A stretch of DNA of 64,000 nucleotides, from NCBI RefSeq assembly GCF_900104035.1, contig NZ_FNIT01000004.1, positions 333,845-397,844 of the forward strand, read 5' to 3'. The notes below the pieces were generated by a model. The model saw nothing but the letters and a program-made list of their open reading frames with translations, had not been told where the DNA came from and ran no database searches. This stretch comes from Aureimonas jatrophae (GTDB lineage Bacteria > Pseudomonadota > Alphaproteobacteria > Rhizobiales > Rhizobiaceae). Shown here piece after piece: positions 45,480 through 53,067 of this stretch; the stretch's first letter is position 1; each line of letters begins with the position of its first letter. Position numbers and translations under genes: made by a program.

Positions 45480-46364
45480 GTGTTCGAGGGCTTCGAGACG
45501 CGCATCGTGCCGGGCGCGGGTGCCGACATCTTCTGCCGGATCGCGGGCTCGGGACCGCCGCTTCTCCTGCTGCACGGCTATCCCCAAACCGGGGCCATGT
45601 GGGCGGGGATCGCGCCGCGGCTGGCCGAACGGTTCACGGTCGTGGTGGCGGACCTGCGCGGCTACGGGCAGTCCTCGCAGCCCGACTCGCGCTCCGGCGA
45701 GCACTACGCCAAGCGCTCCATGAGCAACGACATGGCGGCCGCGATGCGCGAGCTCGGACACGAGCGCTTCCATCTGGCCGGCCACGACCGGGGCGGGCGC
45801 GTCGCCTATCGTCTGGCGCTCGACCATCCGGAGGCGGTGTCCAGGCTCGCCGTTCTCGACATCGTGCCGACCCTCACGATGTGGGAGCGCATGGACGCAG
45901 CGCGCGCCCTGTCGGGCTACCACTGGAGCTTCCTGGCCCAGCCCAACCCGCTGCCCGAGCGGCTGATCGGCGCCGACCCGGTCTTCTACCTCGACCACAC
46001 GCTGGCGAGCTGGACCGCGAGCCATTCCACGAGCGCCTTCTCGCCCGAGGCCCTGTCCGAATACCGGCGCGCCTTCAACCGGCCGGAGGCGATCCACGCG
46101 GCCTGCGAGGACTATCGCGCGGGCGCCACGATCGACCGGACGCACGACGAGGCCGATCGCGCGGCGAACCGGCGCATCGCAGCGCCGGTGCTGGCGATCT
46201 GGGGCGCGGACGGCACGCCCGCCAAGGGCGGGGACCCGCTGGATGCCTGGCGCCCCTGGGTCGCGGGCGACCTCGACGGCGTCGAGGTGCCGGGCGGCCA
46301 CTTCGTCGTGGAGGAGGCGCCCGAGGACACGCTCGCGGCGCTTCTCGCGTTCTTCGGCCGCTGA
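45480..46364 (+). CDS. alpha/beta hydrolase, haloacetate (fluoroacetate) dehalogenase-like
   Basis: A 294-residue hydrolase. The nucleophile elbow is GHDRGGRVAYR, with Asp as nucleophile and two Arg as in haloacetate dehalogenases (carboxylate clamp). YHWSFLAQPNPLPERLI supplies the His/Trp halide-binding pair, and Tyr in CEDYRAG matches the third halide contact. Charge-relay His is in GGHFVVEEAP. Start is GTG 45480 (MFEGFETRIV). These features favour dehalogenation of a short haloacid over epoxide hydrolysis. Activity is inferred from motifs; single gene. Confidence 0.8.
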   Translation: MFEGFETRIVPGAGADIFCRIAGSGPPLLLLHGYPQTGAMWAGIAPRLAERFTVVVADLRGYGQSSQPDSRSGEHYAKRSMSNDMAAAMRELGHERFHLAGHDRGGRVAYRLALDHPEAVSRLAVLDIVPTLTMWERMDAARALSGYHWSFLAQPNPLPERLIGADPVFYLDHTLASWTASHSTSAFSPEALSEYRRAFNRPEAIHAACEDYRAGATIDRTHDEADRAANRRIAAPVLAIWGADGTPAKGGDPLDAWRPWVAGDLDGVEVPGGHFVVEEAPEDTLAALLAFFGR

Positions 46365-46368
46365 GACC

Positions 46369-46632
46369 TCAGTAGAAGCGTCCGTAGCCCCAGCCGACGC
46401 CGAGCCCCGCACCGCCGATCCCGACGCCCCCGCCGTAGAGCCGGGCGCGCCGGTCGGCCGAGCGCTCGATGTCGCGGCGCTGCAGGCATTCCGCGAACGC
46501 CGTGGTGCGCGGCCGGAAGCCGTAGTCGCGACAGGCCGCCTCGTCGGCGGCGCGACGCTCCTCCGGACTTGCCGAAACGCAGGCCGACAGCATCAGCGGC
46601 AGAACAACGAGGGCGAGCGTGGCGCGACGCAT
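46369..46632 (-). CDS. small lipoprotein
   Basis: An 87-residue protein with a lipoprotein signal peptide: MRRATLALVVLPLMLSAC places Cys18 in an LSAC lipobox. The mature part has a Cys-containing helical segment and a Gly-rich C-terminus (GGGVGIGGAGLGVGWGYGRFY). Found widely as short lipoproteins of unknown function. The converging hydrolase gene ends 4 bp from its stop. A parS-like palindrome lies just upstream of its start. Confidence 0.75.
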   Translation of the reverse strand: MRRATLALVVLPLMLSACVSASPEERRAADEAACRDYGFRPRTTAFAECLQRRDIERSADRRARLYGGGVGIGGAGLGVGWGYGRFY

Positions 46633-46669
46633 GAGCACTTTTCCCGACAGGCGACTGGACGGGGAACGA

Positions 46670-46685
46670 CGTTTCACGTGAAACG
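46670..46685. promoter_or_regulatory. parS-like ParB-binding palindrome (site 2)
   Basis: CGTTTCACGTGAAACG is a perfect 16-bp palindrome containing the same 14-mer as at 8190-8203 and the core of chromosomal parS. It lies in the 86-bp gap between the lipoprotein start (46632) and the LolA stop (46719), an intergenic position typical for parS. Confidence 0.7.
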
Positions 46686-46718
46686 CTCCCGGCCGTCCGC
46701 CGCCCGATCGGGGCGCGC

Positions 46719-47354
46719 CTACTTGTTGCCGGTCTGGCCCGTCGCGATGCGGCTGTAGGGAATGGCGAACTGGTCCTTGTCGACGCTCGCCCCGTCCTGG
46801 ACGTTGTAGATCATCACGGTCGTGTCCTTGCCCTGCGCGTCGCGAATCGTCCACTGGCGCAGGTCATAGGTCGAGGGGTCGAACATCATGGTGATGCGCG
46901 AGGAGCCGAAGATCGACTTGTCGCCCATCACGATCGTGGTGAGGTCGGGCCCCTCCTTCACGCTCTGGATGTTGGCGCCGGACAGGTCGATGCGCTGGTC
47001 GAGTAGGAGCTTCAGCGGCGTCTTGGACAGCGGATACAGGTCCCACGTGTTGAGCTTGCGGTTGTTCACCGCGACCTGCGAGCCGTCCGAGATCACGCGC
47101 ACCGGCGTGCCCTTGTAGTCGAAGCGGATGCGGCCCGGGCGCTCCAGCGCGAACGTGCCCTCGCTCTGGTTGCCGGCCGCGTCGAACTGAACGAACTCGC
47201 CGCGCATGGACTTCACGGACGAGAAGTGGTCGGCGACGCGCTGGGCGACGGCGCCCGCGCCCTGGGCCAGGGCGGCGCCCGAGCCGGCCAGCGTCGCTCC
47301 GGCCAGAAGGGCGGCCGACAGGAAGGCGCCCGTGATGCGTCGAGAGATGGTCAT
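46719..47354 (-). CDS. lolA: outer-membrane lipoprotein carrier LolA-family protein
   Basis: A 211-residue periplasmic protein with a signal peptide (MTISRRITGAFLSAALLAGATLAGSG...ALA). The mature beta-sheet 'half-barrel' sequence VADHFSSVKSMRGEFVQFDAAGNQSEGTFALERPGRIRFDY is the diagnostic LolA stretch. It shuttles lipoproteins from LolCDE to the outer membrane. ATG 47354 is chosen since it starts the signal peptide. It lies upstream of the small lipoprotein gene in the same orientation; exonuclease III is nearby, an arrangement familiar in Hyphomicrobiales. Confidence 0.88.
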   Translation of the reverse strand: MTISRRITGAFLSAALLAGATLAGSGAALAQGAGAVAQRVADHFSSVKSMRGEFVQFDAAGNQSEGTFALERPGRIRFDYKGTPVRVISDGSQVAVNNRKLNTWDLYPLSKTPLKLLLDQRIDLSGANIQSVKEGPDLTTIVMGDKSIFGSSRITMMFDPSTYDLRQWTIRDAQGKDTTVMIYNVQDGASVDKDQFAIPYSRIATGQTGNK

Positions 47355-47599
47355 GGGTTGATCGGTCCTCGAATGGCGACAGGGGCCGCAATGCGCCCCC
47401 CGGGGGTCGGGTTGCATATAGGAAGGGGACCCGGCCCCATTGCGGCAGTTCACATGAAATCCGCGTCAGAATGCCGGAAACACCCTGACGCCGACCTGAA
47501 CGACGCGCGACGACACGGCCACGGGAGGGCGGCGGACAAGGATCGGCCAGGCACCGCAGAGCCATCGCCCGCGCCGTCGGACGCTTGTGCTCCCGCGCG

Positions 47600-48022
47600 T
47601 CAGTGCCGGTCCGATGCGCAGCGGCCGTGATCGCCGAGCACCTCGATCACCCGGCATCCGGCGACCGAGTGGTTCGAGCAGTCCGCCATGCGAGCGACCT
47701 CCGCCCGCAGCGCGGTCAGCCGGGCGATCTTGTGGTCGATCTCGGCCAGATGGGCCGCCGCGATCCGGTCGGCGCTCTCGCAAGGGCGGTCCGGCTCGCC
47801 CGCCAGCGCCAAGAGTTCGCGGATCGGCTCGATATCGAAGCCGAGCTCGCGGGCGTGCCGGATGAACCGGAGCCGTCGCAGGTCGCTCGCGTCGTAGAGG
47901 CGGCGGTTGCCCTCGGTCCTCGGCGGAGCGGCCAGGAGGCCGATCTGCTCGTAGTAGCGGATCGTCGGCACCTTGATGCCGCTCGCCCGCGAGGCTTCTC
48001 CGATCGCAACGCCGCCCGTCAT
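47600..48022 (-). CDS. MerR-family heavy-metal regulator (CadR/PbrR/ZntR type)
   Basis: A 140-residue regulator with an N-terminal MerR HTH (VAIGEASRASGIKVPTIRYYEQIGLL), dimerisation helix, and metal-binding Cys residues: one in PCESAD (the conserved CadR/ZntR first Cys) and a C-terminal pair in DCSNHSVAGCRVIEVL. This arrangement senses divalent soft metals (Zn, Cd, Pb). It is divergent from the zntA-type ATPase gene with 69 bp between start codons and an ideal operator dyad there. Confidence 0.9.
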   Translation of the reverse strand: MTGGVAIGEASRASGIKVPTIRYYEQIGLLAAPPRTEGNRRLYDASDLRRLRFIRHARELGFDIEPIRELLALAGEPDRPCESADRIAAAHLAEIDHKIARLTALRAEVARMADCSNHSVAGCRVIEVLGDHGRCASDRH

Positions 48023-48031
48023 GATTTCCGC

Positions 48032-48062
48032 TTGCTCCTCTAGCCGTTAGAGGAGGTACGCC
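48032..48062 (+). promoter_or_regulatory. MerR-type operator/promoter of the metal ATPase gene
   Basis: Perfect inverted repeat CTCCTCTA (48035-48042) and TAGAGGAG (48048-48055) with a 5-nt centre. The dyad lies between a TTGCTC -35 (48032-48037) and a weak -10 TACGCC (48057-48062), spaced 19 bp, the over-long spacing that MerR activators correct by bending DNA. ATG of the ATPase is 30 bp downstream. Confidence 0.7.
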
Positions 48063-48091
48063 TCGCCCGGAACCGACGCAAGGAAGACGCC

Positions 48092-50248
48092 ATGAGCACG
48101 GTGGTGAGCGAGAGCCGCTTCAAGGTCACGGGCATGGACTGCGCCGCCTGCGGCAGCAAGGTGGACACCGCGATTCGGCGGTTGCCGGGCGTGGAGGACG
48201 TCGCCGTCTCGGTAGCGGCGGGAACGGTCAGGGTCCGCCATGCCGACGGCTTCGACGCCGCCGCGCTGACGCGGCAGGTTCGGAACCTCGGCTACGGTGC
48301 CGAAGACGCGGACGGGGCCGAGACAGCCGGACGGCATGACCATGACCATGCCGGCCACACGCACCGCGACCCCACCGAGGCGGCTCCTCCGTGGTGGCGG
48401 ACGAAGAAGGCGAGGCTGACGGGGACTTGCGCCGCAGCACTGCTCGCGGCCTACGGCCTCGGCCACCTCGCGCCCACGCTGGAGCGTCCGGCCTTCCTCG
48501 CCGCACTCGCTGTCGGTCTGGTTCCCGTCGCCTGGCGCGCGATCACAGCTGCCCGGTTCGGAACGCCCTTCTCGATCGAGACGCTGATGGCGATCGCGGC
48601 CATCGGCGCCGTCTTCATCGGCGCCGAGGAGGAAGCGGCGACCGTCGTGCTCCTGTTCCTCGTCGGCGAGATGCTGGAGGGGCTGGCTGCCAGCCGTGCC
48701 CGGGCGAGCATCCAGGGCCTGTCCTCGCTCGTGCCGAAGACGGCGCTCGTCGAAAGGGACGGCGAGACGACCGAGGTTTCGGCGGAGAGCCTCGCGGTCG
48801 GCGCCGTCATCCTGGTGCGTCCCGGCGACCGCATCCCGGCCGACGGCACGGTCCTGGAGGGCGCCGGCGAGGTCGACGAGGCGCCGGTCACCGGCGAGAG
48901 CGTGCCCAAGCGCAAGGCGGTCGGTGATCCCGTCTTTGCCGGCACCGTCAACGCGGGCTCGGTCCTCAGGGTGCGCGTCACGGCCGCCGCTGCCGACAAC
49001 ACGATCGCGCGCATCGTCCGCCTCGTGGAGGAGGCACAGGAGCGAAAGTCGCCGACGGAGCGCTTCATCGACCGCTTCTCGAGGGTCTACACGCCCGCCG
49101 TCCTCGCGGTCGGGTTGCTCGTCGCCGGAGGACCGCCCCTCCTGCTTGGAGCGGACTGGAGCGAGTGGATCTACAAGGGTCTCGCCATCCTCCTGATCGG
49201 CTGCCCCTGCGCGCTCGTCATCTCGACGCCCGCTGCCATCGCAGCGGGCCTGTCGGCGGGCGCCCGTCGCGGCCTTCTGATGAAGGGCGGGGTCGTGCTG
49301 GAGACGCTCGGCCGGATCACGGCGGTCGCCTTCGACAAGACGGGGACGCTGACCAGGGGCAAGCCGGTCGTGACCGCGGTCGTCGCCGCGGGTCGCCCGG
49401 CGCGGGACGTCCTGTCGCTCGCGGCCGCGCTGGAGACGGGATCGAGCCATCCGCTGGCGCTGGCCATCCTCGAGCGGGCGAAGGCCGACAAGGCCCCGAT
49501 CCCGCCCGCCTTCGACGCGAGAGCCGTTCCCGGCGAGGGCGTCGAGGGCCGGGTCGGCGGCGAACCGGTGTTCCTGGGGTCTGCGCAGGCGGCCGCGCGC
49601 CGCACGACGCTCGGGGCGGAGCACCTTGCCGCGATCGCCGCGCTGAACGCCGAGGGCCGGACCGTATCGGTCGTGCTCTCACGCGTCGGCGTCGCGGGCT
49701 TCATCGCCCTGCGCGACGAGGCGAGGCCGGACGCCCGCGCGGCGCTGGCCGACCTGAAGGCCGAGGGTATTCGCACCGTCATGCTGACCGGCGACAACCG
49801 TACGACAGCCGAAGCCGTCGCAGCGAGCCTCGGCATCCGGGCATGCGCCGAACTCCTGCCGCAGGACAAGCAGCGCATCGTGCGCGAGCTCCGGTCCGAG
49901 GGGTTCAAGGTCGCCACGGTCGGCGACGGCATCAACGACGCCCCGGCGCTGGCGGCGGCCGACATCGGCATCGCCATGGGCGGCGGCACGGACGTCGCGC
50001 TGGAAACGGCGGATGCGGCGGTGCTGCACGGGCGCGTGCGCGACGTTCCCGACATGATCGCGCTGTCCCGCGCGACCATGCGCAACATCCACTCGAACAT
50101 CGCGATCGCGCTCGGCATGAAGGCGGTGTTCCTCGTCACCACCGTTCTCGGCATCACGGGCCTGTGGCCCGCGATCCTTGCGGACACGGGCGCGACCGTG
50201 CTCGTGACCGCCAACGCGATGCGGCTGCTTGGCTGGAGGCCACGATGA
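48092..50248 (+). CDS. zntA: Zn/Cd/Pb-exporting P1B-type ATPase
   Basis: A 718-residue heavy-metal efflux pump. An N-terminal HMA domain has GMDCAAC (residues 14-20), followed by a His-rich linker (RHDHDHAGHTHRD, about 80-93). Then come the TGES actuator motif, IGCPCALVIS (CPC transmembrane metal site), DKTGTLT phosphorylation motif, SSHPLA (HP motif) and GDGINDAPAL hinge. TM8 has DTGATVLVTANAMRLL with Asp, as in ZntA (class P1B-2). The divergent MerR gene and operator indicate metal-induced transcription. Confidence 0.93.
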   Translation: MSTVVSESRFKVTGMDCAACGSKVDTAIRRLPGVEDVAVSVAAGTVRVRHADGFDAAALTRQVRNLGYGAEDADGAETAGRHDHDHAGHTHRDPTEAAPPWWRTKKARLTGTCAAALLAAYGLGHLAPTLERPAFLAALAVGLVPVAWRAITAARFGTPFSIETLMAIAAIGAVFIGAEEEAATVVLLFLVGEMLEGLAASRARASIQGLSSLVPKTALVERDGETTEVSAESLAVGAVILVRPGDRIPADGTVLEGAGEVDEAPVTGESVPKRKAVGDPVFAGTVNAGSVLRVRVTAAAADNTIARIVRLVEEAQERKSPTERFIDRFSRVYTPAVLAVGLLVAGGPPLLLGADWSEWIYKGLAILLIGCPCALVISTPAAIAAGLSAGARRGLLMKGGVVLETLGRITAVAFDKTGTLTRGKPVVTAVVAAGRPARDVLSLAAALETGSSHPLALAILERAKADKAPIPPAFDARAVPGEGVEGRVGGEPVFLGSAQAAARRTTLGAEHLAAIAALNAEGRTVSVVLSRVGVAGFIALRDEARPDARAALADLKAEGIRTVMLTGDNRTTAEAVAASLGIRACAELLPQDKQRIVRELRSEGFKVATVGDGINDAPALAAADIGIAMGGGTDVALETADAAVLHGRVRDVPDMIALSRATMRNIHSNIAIALGMKAVFLVTTVLGITGLWPAILADTGATVLVTANAMRLLGWRPR

Positions 50249-50500
50249 ACGGTCGGCGGGGGAAGCGGCGATCCGGATCGGGCAACCGTCGCGCCGTGGC
50301 GGGGTCGGCTTGCGCAGATCCCCACTGGGCGCACAGGCTGCACGCCGTTGCCGGAGCGATCGCCGCCGCACCGATCGCGAGGCGCGGCACGGACCGGTTC
50401 CAAGCGAGAGCGTAAGGTTGCACCGAGGGGCCTCGGCGCGGTTGCCGGACACGCCCGGCCAGCCGAATGGCCGGGACCCGCGATGGTCGCGAACCGGCCC

Positions 50501-50713
50501 TTACTTGGGCAGGCGACCCATGCGCTGGATGTCGCGGACGGTGTCGCGGGTCAGCACGGCCACAATGAACACGAAGCCGCCGCAAAAGGCCGCTCCGGCC
50601 ATGGAGCCGAGGTAATGACCCGGGCTCGCCCAGTCGGCGGACAGGGCCGTCGCCAGACAACCCACGACGGCGCCAATGCTGGCCCCGAGCAACGCAAGCT
50701 TCGGCACCCTCAT
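50501..50713 (-). CDS. small membrane protein under the shared 21-bp element
   Basis: A 70-residue protein with two membrane helices (about 5-25 and 35-55) and a basic C-terminal tail (TRDTVRDIQRMGRLPK). ATG 50713 is used; GTG 50725 would add MSNE. No known family recognised. The 21-bp element shared with the DHDPS-like gene and the kdp operon lies 94 bp upstream, suggesting common control. Confidence 0.6.
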   Translation of the reverse strand: MRVPKLALLGASIGAVVGCLATALSADWASPGHYLGSMAGAAFCGGFVFIVAVLTRDTVRDIQRMGRLPK

Positions 50714-50806
50714 TTCATTCGACACGGATGATCTCCAACAGTTGTTTCGCCGTGCTGCGGGATGGTGTTCTGCCCGGAACGGCGTCGATGATGAATATCG
50801 TCGCTT

Positions 50807-50827
50807 CCGCATAAAGGATCGATACGA
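50807..50827 (-). promoter_or_regulatory. shared 21-bp element, copy A
   Basis: Minus-strand sequence TCGTATCGATCCTTTATGC plus GG. It matches copies B (52439-52459) and C (61315-61335) at 18 invariant of 21 positions. It lies 94 bp upstream of the start of the small membrane-protein gene. GTAT...TTAT half-sites are spaced 11 bp, as in binding sites of OmpR-type regulators. Confidence 0.65.
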
Positions 50828-50914
50828 ATATCGGGCCGGCGACGCCGTCCCAGCTGTGCAGCCCTTCTCAGATGCGGGTTCGAAGCCGGATCGCCGGCCG
50901 GGCGGTCCCGCCGC

Positions 50915-51091
50915 CTAGAGAAGCGCAAACACCAGGACGAGAAGGAAGAAACCGCCGATACCGTAGACGGCCCAGCGGTTCGGGACGGCATCGTTTCTGC
51001 GGGCGCGCGAGGAAACCCAGACGACCATCCGCTTCGCGTTCCCGGCTGGGGCGCCCCGGTCCGCACCTCGTGCGCGATGTGCGCGCTTCAT
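50915..51091 (-). CDS. small single-span membrane protein (tentative)
   Basis: A 58-residue frame from ATG 51091 with a basic N-terminus and one C-terminal membrane helix (WAVYGIGGFFLLVLVFALL). It could instead start at ATG 51028, giving a 37-residue tail-anchored peptide. No family recognised; the membrane helix is the only protein-like feature. Confidence 0.4.
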   Translation of the reverse strand: MKRAHRARGADRGAPAGNAKRMVVWVSSRARRNDAVPNRWAVYGIGGFFLLVLVFALL

Positions 51092-51197
51092 CGCCTGTCT
51101 CCGGTCTCGGCCTGGCGCCGCGCGCGCGTGTTTCCGCACGGCTTCATGGGTCCGGCGGCGGAGGCGGGCCGCGCCGTCCCCGCCGATCGCCGACCCG

Positions 51198-51446
51198 TCA
51201 CGACACCAGCCGCACGGCCGGTCCGGGAAGCGTCTCCACCGCGTTCGCCGGCGGCGTGTAGCAGACGTGTCGGGCCACCTCGTCCAGGACCCGGCGTTCG
51301 CGCCTGGCGAACTCCAGCGCCGCCTCGCGCGACACGAAGATGCCGCCGCAGCCGTTGCAGGGCCCCTCGACGATCCAGCTCCCGTGTCCGTCGGGGCGGA
51401 GCGTGAACGCCAGCGGGTCCGGTTCGACCTTCGGCAGCGCGCTCAT
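51198..51446 (-). CDS. small hypothetical protein with CNGCGG motif
   Basis: An 82-residue soluble protein (MSALPKVEPDPLAFTLRPDGHGSW...) with a CxxC pair in EGPCNGCGGIF and a Cys near the end (HVCYTPP), perhaps a small metal-binding module. ATG 51446 overlaps the stop of the DHDPS-fold gene by 4 bp, so it is the second gene of that operon and shares its control element. Confidence 0.6.
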   Translation of the reverse strand: MSALPKVEPDPLAFTLRPDGHGSWIVEGPCNGCGGIFVSREAALEFARRERRVLDEVARHVCYTPPANAVETLPGPAVRLVS

Positions 51447-52390
51447 CGGGCCGCTCCCGCGGCGACCGCAGGCCGGACCGGACCACGCGGTGGCACGGCC
51501 TCGATCGCATCCCTCACCGACGCCGCCTGCCGTTGCGCGGCCCGGCCCAGCGTGTGGAGCGGCAGGCGCACGGTGGTCTCGCATCCGACGCTCTCGTGCA
51601 GCAGGTCCTTGAGCGCGGCGACCCCTTCCGCCTCGACGAGGTCGACCAGCGGCCGCAGGCGGGACTGGAACTCGCGCGCCAGGGCGCCGTCGTTGCCGCG
51701 GATCGCGTCCCACAGGCCGACGACCAGCGTCGGCGCGACGTTCGCGACGGCGCTGAACAGGCCGTCGGCGCCGAGCAGACCCGTCGCGGCCGCCGTCGGC
51801 TCGTGGCCCGCAAGGAAGGCGACGCCGTGGCGCGCGCGCGTCATGCATTCGACGTGCAGCGGGTTGGCGGAATGGTCGACGATCGCGGCGACGTTCGCCA
51901 CCCGCGTCAGCTCGGCCATCTGGCAGGACGAGAGCTGGACCTTGGTCGCGGCCTCGTCGAACTCGAGAAAGAGCGGCAGCCTCGTTGCGGCCGCGACCGC
52001 CTCGACATGCGCGCGGACCCCGCTGAACGAGGGCTTGTTGTAGAAGGGCATGACGAGCACGAGGCCGTCCGCGCCCGCTGCCTCGGCGTCGAGCGCCAGC
52101 GCGATGGACCGGGCCGTGCTCGGCGTTCCGACATGGGCGAGGACGGACATGCGGCCCTTGGCCGACGCCGTGGCTTCGATCAGGGCGATGCGCTCGGCCT
52201 GCTCCAGGGTCGATCCCTCGCCGGCCCAGCCGGCGACGGCGACCGCGGCGACGCCGCTGCGGGCCTGCCAGCGCGTCAGCGAGGCGACGCGGAACGTGTC
52301 CACCGTGGACGACCGGCCGAAGTCGGCATCGAAGCTGGACTTGAACGGTGTGACCAGTGAGGTGACCACGCCCGAGAATGCGGCACTCAT
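51443..52390 (-). CDS. DHDPS/N-acetylneuraminate-lyase-fold protein lacking the Schiff-base Lys
   Basis: A 315-residue TIM-barrel protein of the DapA family. Barrel landmarks are recognisable: VTSLVTPFKSSF, GWAGEGSTLEQAER (DapA GTTGES region), MPFYNKPSFSG (YYNKP, Tyr117 kept). However, the strand that should carry the catalytic lysine (IKEAT-type) reads AAIVDHSAN, with Val171 in place of Lys, the GTTGE threonines are Trp/Ala, and the NxPxRT arginine is lost. It therefore cannot act as a classical Schiff-base aldolase. It heads an operon with the CNGCGG protein, and copy B of the 21-bp element sits 49 bp upstream. Confidence 0.8.
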   Translation of the reverse strand: MSAAFSGVVTSLVTPFKSSFDADFGRSSTVDTFRVASLTRWQARSGVAAVAVAGWAGEGSTLEQAERIALIEATASAKGRMSVLAHVGTPSTARSIALALDAEAAGADGLVLVMPFYNKPSFSGVRAHVEAVAAATRLPLFLEFDEAATKVQLSSCQMAELTRVANVAAIVDHSANPLHVECMTRARHGVAFLAGHEPTAAATGLLGADGLFSAVANVAPTLVVGLWDAIRGNDGALAREFQSRLRPLVDLVEAEGVAALKDLLHESVGCETTVRLPLHTLGRAAQRQAASVRDAIEAVPPRGPVRPAVAAGAAR

Positions 52391-52438
52391 CGAAGGAGCT
52401 TGCCCCCCGTTGTTTCGATGGGGGGAATCTCGGCAGAA

Positions 52439-52459
52439 CCGCATAAAGGGTCGATACGA
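52439..52459 (-). promoter_or_regulatory. shared 21-bp element, copy B
   Basis: Minus-strand TCGTATCGACCCTTTATGC plus GG, 49 bp upstream of the DHDPS-fold start. Differs from copy A at a single position. An ATG inside the element (52444) is in frame with the gene but adds residues unlike the family, so it is treated as regulatory DNA. Confidence 0.65.
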
Positions 52460-52495
52460 ATTTCCCGCACCCCGATCACGGGGCGGGGAGCGCCA

Positions 52496-53056
52496 TTACC
52501 GCGCCTCGAACGCAGGGGCCGCCAGGAGTTCGGCCCGTGTGAGGTCGCTGACGAGACGCGCCCCTCGCCCGTCACCCCGCCCCGGCGCGCCGCCCGCCAT
52601 CAGGGCGTCGAGGGTCGCGGCCAGTCCGCCCTCGGGCCGGTCTTGCGTCTCCTGACCGTCGGCGACCTCCGTCGCCCGGTCCGCCTCGGGATGGATCGAC
52701 CCGATCGGGACGGCCACCGTGCGCGTGGTCACGCCGAGCACCCATCCGACCCGAACCGCGAGCGCGACCACGCGAAGATCGCGGCTCAGCACCGCGTCGC
52801 TGACCGTTCCCAGGCGTTCGCCCTGCCGGTCGATCACCGCGGCGCCGATCAGCGTGGAGGCCATCGTCTCGCCCGGGCCCGGCGACTGGAGGGGGCCCCG
52901 CGACGGCATGGCGCCGTCCGCGGTCCCGGTGCAGGCGTGGGGATCGCGGCAGTCCGCCGCGGCCCAGGCGCCCGCGAAGATGGCGCCGCCGATCAGCAGC
53001 ACCCCGGCACAGGCGCCGGGCATCGTTCCGGCTCGACGTCGACGTGTCGGTTCCAT
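52496..53056 (-). CDS. PRC-barrel domain membrane or exported protein
   Basis: A 186-residue protein with one N-terminal hydrophobic segment (about residues 12-34, CAGVLLIGGAIFAGAWA), followed by a Cys pair and a PRC-barrel-like module (ASTLIGAAVIDRQGERLGTVSDAVLSRDLRVVALAV...). PRC barrels bind proteins or RNA and are often found in stress or envelope proteins. It ends 105 bp before the DHDPS-fold gene start and follows kdpE by 11 bp in the same orientation, so it may be transcribed with kdpDE. Confidence 0.7.
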   Translation of the reverse strand: MEPTRRRRAGTMPGACAGVLLIGGAIFAGAWAAADCRDPHACTGTADGAMPSRGPLQSPGPGETMASTLIGAAVIDRQGERLGTVSDAVLSRDLRVVALAVRVGWVLGVTTRTVAVPIGSIHPEADRATEVADGQETQDRPEGGLAATLDALMAGGAPGRGDGRGARLVSDLTRAELLAAPAFEAR

Positions 53057-53067
53057 GTCGTCCTCCC

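Noticed and set aside
46662..46686. EcfG-like GGAAC-N16-CGCT overlapping parS-like site 2
   Set aside because: The -10 part differs from CGTT and it points away from the adjacent minus-strand genes.
52391..52444. Upstream ATG inside the 21-bp element as the DHDPS-fold gene start
   Set aside because: It would add 18 residues unlike the family, and the corresponding ATG in copy C leads to a 19-codon dead-end frame out of phase with the kdp gene.
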